This document shows positions 61,374 through 64,000 of a DNA stretch of 64,000 bases, piece after piece. The stretch is from PALSA-607 sp036501485 (GTDB lineage Bacteria > Actinomycetota > Actinomycetes > Acidothermales > Acidothermaceae), in the NCBI GenBank assembly GCA_036501485.1, contig DASYAG010000056.1:1-64000 (forward strand), in the 5' to 3' direction. Position 1 is the stretch's first letter, and every line of letters begins with the position of its first letter. The notes below the pieces were generated by a model. It had not been told where the DNA came from and ran no database searches. It saw nothing but the letters and a program-made list of their open reading frames with translations. The position numbers and the translations under genes are program-made.

Positions 61374-63443
61374 TCAGCCACGCTCGTAGTCGTAGCCACT
61401 CGCGGATACGCGCTTTCGCAGGTCCATCAGCCGAGCGGCCTGCTTCTCAGAGGGAATCGACGGACTCGCTCGTGTGACCAGAGCAATTATCCCAGCATCC
61501 GTGGGGCTGAGCAGCCGGCGTTCGCGAGCAAACGTCTCAATTGCCGCCCACTCGTCGGGAGGGACCGCCATTACCGCCGCTTGGAGCTGAATCCCGTCGT
61601 CGACTCGCTGCTGTACGCGTCCGGACCTTTTTGCCGACAGGACCTCGTCCGCAGCGACGAGCTCCTCAATCCAGTCCTCCGGTACATCGACACGCATCGC
61701 CTGGACCGTGTTCCAGCATTGTTCGCGTTTGGCCCACTCGGTGACATTAGCCACGGGGCGCCCATCCGCGACGAGTACCTGCAGCACTTGCTCGGCTACG
61801 TCCACAGCGAATGTCTCAGTCGACTTCGAAATCGCTTGGCGTTGCCATACACCGTCGAAGTCGAACTCACCGTTGCCAGCCTTGGCGACGCTGTCAGCGA
61901 TCTTTGCAATGGTGTACGTGACAATGTTTGCCAAGTATCCACTCTGATACCACGCTTGCTTGGCAACGGCGCTTCGGATTGAGTTGTACATGATGGCTTG
62001 CGCAACGAGCTGCTTGAAGTAGCTGTCGTTAATGGACTCGCTCGATGAGTCCCACCGCGCCGCCACATCGCTCGCGAAGGCGACAAAGTTCTTTTGAGCA
62101 CCTGCGCTTACCAGGTGGGGCTTGCGCGCCCACGAAACCGCATACTTGGCGGCGTCGGTCTTGGTGATGACTTGGTCTCGAGGGAAGGTCGCCGAGAACT
62201 TGTTCTCCTCCGCGGCGCTACCGGACTTGGTTTTCTCGTTCGCGTACTGACCTCGTGCGCGTTCGTAGAACCACTTACTCTGAAATGCCACACCTGGTTG
62301 CGCAGGGGTCAAAATCCGCCTTGACAGTTCCTCAAGGCGGATATGGAAAGGGCTGTTGGAGAAGAAGTCCGCTTCATTAATTTTGTTCTGACTGTTGGCG
62401 AACCGAGAGATGTTGGGCACCAGCTCTTGGGCGTCCGCTGGCGACACCACAACTAACTTTGCCTGAACATGAGCGTCGTCGAACTGCGTCGCCTGCTTGT
62501 TGTCGCGGTGGGTGTAAAACAGCGAGGCCGTAGTCTGACCGCCGTTCACGATCTGTAGGTCGGTAACGCTGGTGATGGACTCCCCAGACAGCCCGACGGA
62601 AGTGGCTGTTGCGGTGATGCCGTTGTTATACGCAAGGAATCGGTCAGGTCTGGACATCAGCGTGTCTCGTATACCCCGATTCACTTTGCCCCGATTGCTT
62701 AGGTAGGAGCGCACGTTTCCCTCAAGAAGGCGTCCGCCGTAGCGACCGTAGAGATCCGCCAAGAGCCGCGCAGGGAGCACACAAAGGTACGTCGTGGTGT
62801 CGCCGTCCGCGGATGCCGCTTTCAGTGCGGGCAAGCCGTCCGGCGCCCACTCGGTCAGATCGATCGTGAGCTCTTCGCGGCCGAGCGCCGACTCGAAGAC
62901 ACGGTGGAAGCGCTCGATGTCCCATACATGAAAGTCGACCGGTATTTCGTCTACGGAGTCGGAGGGGAAGTCCTTTGCCCGACTCGACAACGCCATGTTA
63001 GTAAGCAAATAGATGCGGTACCGAGTCACGGTCCGGCCCCGCCGACGGATCTCGTCGGCGAGTTGGTACTCCTCTGCGCTCTCCTCCCGTCCGATTTGGA
63101 ACGAGCCGGCAAGGGATTCGTCGATGTAGTTCTGGACGGCTGAGAACTCGCGCTTGGCTTCAGCAGCGCTCAGCGTCGCGACCTCAGAGTCATCGTAAAA
63201 ATGGACCACTGCGAGTGCTATCGAGTCGTCGGAGTCGTCCATGTCGTACGCGCTAACCGTGAGCCTCTTGTTTCGGCTGCCGCTCCCTATGAAATGCACA
63301 GGTGTGAGGTTGCCGACCTCCTCTGTTTCGACGAGCCGGTCGGTAACTTCAGTCAGATAGGCCGATTCGGTGAAGTCGTTGTCGAGCTCGGCTCGGGCAC
63401 GCACTTCATTCATCAGCTCAGCGTAGAACTGCTGCCTATCCAT
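61374..63443 (-). CDS. AIPR family protein (abortive infection phage resistance)
   Basis: A 689-aa cytoplasmic protein with the AIPR signature: LEGNVRSYLSNRGKVNRGIRDTL, then RPDRFLAYNNGITATATSV, then VTDLQIVNGGQTTASLFYTHRDN and ISRFANSQNKINEADFFSNSPFH. The family was first described in abortive-infection phage-resistance systems and often sits with C5 methyltransferases, PD-(D/E)XK, Z1 and GHKL genes, as here. Function is unproven; it may be a nuclease regulator or sensor. ATG at 63443 overlaps the upstream gene by 8 bases (ATGGATAG); the longer frame is rejected. It is 90 bases upstream of the methyltransferase. Confidence 0.9.
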   Translation of the reverse strand: MDRQQFYAELMNEVRARAELDNDFTESAYLTEVTDRLVETEEVGNLTPVHFIGSGSRNKRLTVSAYDMDDSDDSIALAVVHFYDDSEVATLSAAEAKREFSAVQNYIDESLAGSFQIGREESAEEYQLADEIRRRGRTVTRYRIYLLTNMALSSRAKDFPSDSVDEIPVDFHVWDIERFHRVFESALGREELTIDLTEWAPDGLPALKAASADGDTTTYLCVLPARLLADLYGRYGGRLLEGNVRSYLSNRGKVNRGIRDTLMSRPDRFLAYNNGITATATSVGLSGESITSVTDLQIVNGGQTTASLFYTHRDNKQATQFDDAHVQAKLVVVSPADAQELVPNISRFANSQNKINEADFFSNSPFHIRLEELSRRILTPAQPGVAFQSKWFYERARGQYANEKTKSGSAAEENKFSATFPRDQVITKTDAAKYAVSWARKPHLVSAGAQKNFVAFASDVAARWDSSSESINDSYFKQLVAQAIMYNSIRSAVAKQAWYQSGYLANIVTYTIAKIADSVAKAGNGEFDFDGVWQRQAISKSTETFAVDVAEQVLQVLVADGRPVANVTEWAKREQCWNTVQAMRVDVPEDWIEELVAADEVLSAKRSGRVQQRVDDGIQLQAAVMAVPPDEWAAIETFARERRLLSPTDAGIIALVTRASPSIPSEKQAARLMDLRKRVSASGYDYERG

Positions 63444-64000
63444 CGACCTGGCTACCCCTGTGCGTGTAATCCGTCTCGAGGATGATGAACTGCGGCAGGC
63501 GCTGCACGTCGATCCGATAGCTGGTCCGGTCAATCGCGTCTGGAAGCGTTGAACGCCTCAGCGCGGGGAAGCTGTCGTTGACGTCGTACATGTGGAGCCG
63601 GCGCACGACAAACGTCTGCTCGGAGTACCAGTCGTCGTCCAAATCGACAAGAAGCCGAGCGAACCGGCGGTTGAACTCGGCCCGATCCGCTCCGTCTTGA
63701 ATTCTTGTCCTGATTGATGCCACGAGGTCTGGCAGCGTGACTCCGTCGGCGTAGGAAGCAAGCTGCTCCACCGTCACCACCGCGAGCCGGATATCCTTTC
63801 CGTCCAGCTGCCCTTCAGAACTGATTTCGATGTTCGTGCGGCCCGGCCTTAGAGATTTAACCTCGTATCGCAATCCTGGACTAGGGAACTGAAAGTCTTG
63901 GGAGCCGCCTAAGGGCCCGGACCAGGCGCGCGTGACCTCGTCGAGACCGTGGCCGTGTACCTCCGATTCGAATCCAAACCAAAGCTCTGCAACCAACCCC
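63436..64000 (-). CDS. PD-(D/E)XK motif protein (DUF4420-like), cut by window edge
   Basis: The last 188 residues of a protein that begins outside the window. It shows VAELWFGFESEVH, RAWSGPLGGSQDFQFPSPGLRYEVKSLRPGRTNIEISSEGQLDG with the D-x-n-EVK nuclease motif (Asp in SQDFQF, Glu and Lys in EVK), and a C-terminal IILETDYTHRG. This is the C-terminal part of the family that accompanies Z1 ATPase, GHKL and C5 methyltransferase genes; about 120-150 residues are missing. An ATG at 63996 is a frame artefact. It overlaps the AIPR start (ATGGATAG), so both are in one operon, and the Z1 gene is expected just upstream, beyond 64000. Confidence 0.85.
   Translation of the reverse strand, partial: GLVAELWFGFESEVHGHGLDEVTRAWSGPLGGSQDFQFPSPGLRYEVKSLRPGRTNIEISSEGQLDGKDIRLAVVTVEQLASYADGVTLPDLVASIRTRIQDGADRAEFNRRFARLLVDLDDDWYSEQTFVVRRLHMYDVNDSFPALRRSTLPDAIDRTSYRIDVQRLPQFIILETDYTHRGSQVDG

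Noticed and set aside
52836..64000. Attachment-site duplicate of the tRNA-Lys 3' end
   Set aside because: I looked for a second copy of the tRNA tail within the window and saw none; the right border, if any, is outside.

Overview
The window is high-GC bacterial DNA with dense genes, frequent GTG/TTG starts, short ATGA/GTGA overlaps and Ala/Ser-rich lipoproteins with clear lipoboxes. It also has RXXF twin-arginine signals, promoter -10 hexamers of the TANNNT type, and Rrf2, LuxR, TetR and LacI regulators. All of this points to an Actinomycetota chromosome, probably a soil-type actinobacterium. I cannot place it to genus.

Layout. 0-0.8 kb: tail of a DUF1501 protein. 0.9-5.4 kb: a sulfate ABC importer operon (binding lipoprotein, CysT, CysW, CysA, unknown protein) preceded by a tiny, probably leaderless ORF with a Cys-rich end that looks like a cysteine-sensing attenuator. 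5.4-10 kb (minus): Kelch lipoprotein, Rrf2 regulator, large AAA-LuxR regulator. 10.1-14 kb (minus): a compact MoxR ATPase / VWA metallopeptidase-like / LRV-repeat membrane protein cluster. 14.3-16.5 kb: MFS exporter and MarR with a readable promoter and operator. 16.7-20.4 kb: LacI DNA-binding-domain-only protein, NlpC/P60 lipoprotein, a 27-bp tandem repeat, an Ala-rich lipoprotein and cytosine deaminase. Convergent to these is an NCS1 cytosine-type permease (20.4-21.9 kb). 22-27.7 kb: FIST sensor plus GAF-GGDEF-EAL protein, and a FUSC-type membrane protein whose 3' end overlaps the latter by 111 bp.

27.9-40.2 kb is a carbohydrate locus read divergently from a LacI-controlled intergenic region. 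Leftwards run lacI, a fucose/arabinose isomerase-like protein, an FGGY sugar kinase and an SDR dehydrogenase. Rightwards run a sugar ABC importer (two permeases and a Tat-type lipoprotein), a GH172 (DUF2961) enzyme and a GH116 enzyme. Together they describe uptake of a glycoside or oligosaccharide, cytoplasmic cleavage, isomerisation and phosphorylation. 40.2-52.7 kb is mixed: a 1144-aa GGDEF-EAL-PAS-GGDGF protein, a DUF1003 protein, a secreted alpha/beta hydrolase with a divergent LuxR, an unknown lipoprotein, a divergent SDR/TetR pair with two operators, a sedolisin (S53) peptidase and a beta-hydroxyacid dehydrogenase.

52.76 kb is a tRNA-Lys, and everything right of it looks accessory: an IS481-family element with iterated end repeats, an unknown helical protein, a DUF7662 protein coupled to a PD-(D/E)XK nuclease-like protein, and then a restriction/defence island. 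The island holds Vsr, a divergent MORC/MutL-like GHKL ATPase, a C5 cytosine methyltransferase, AIPR, and a PD-(D/E)XK motif protein cut by the window edge. The most unusual item is the methyltransferase: its C-terminal 190 or so residues look like an endonuclease III/MutY-type domain that keeps the 4Fe-4S cysteine loop but appears to have lost the catalytic residues.
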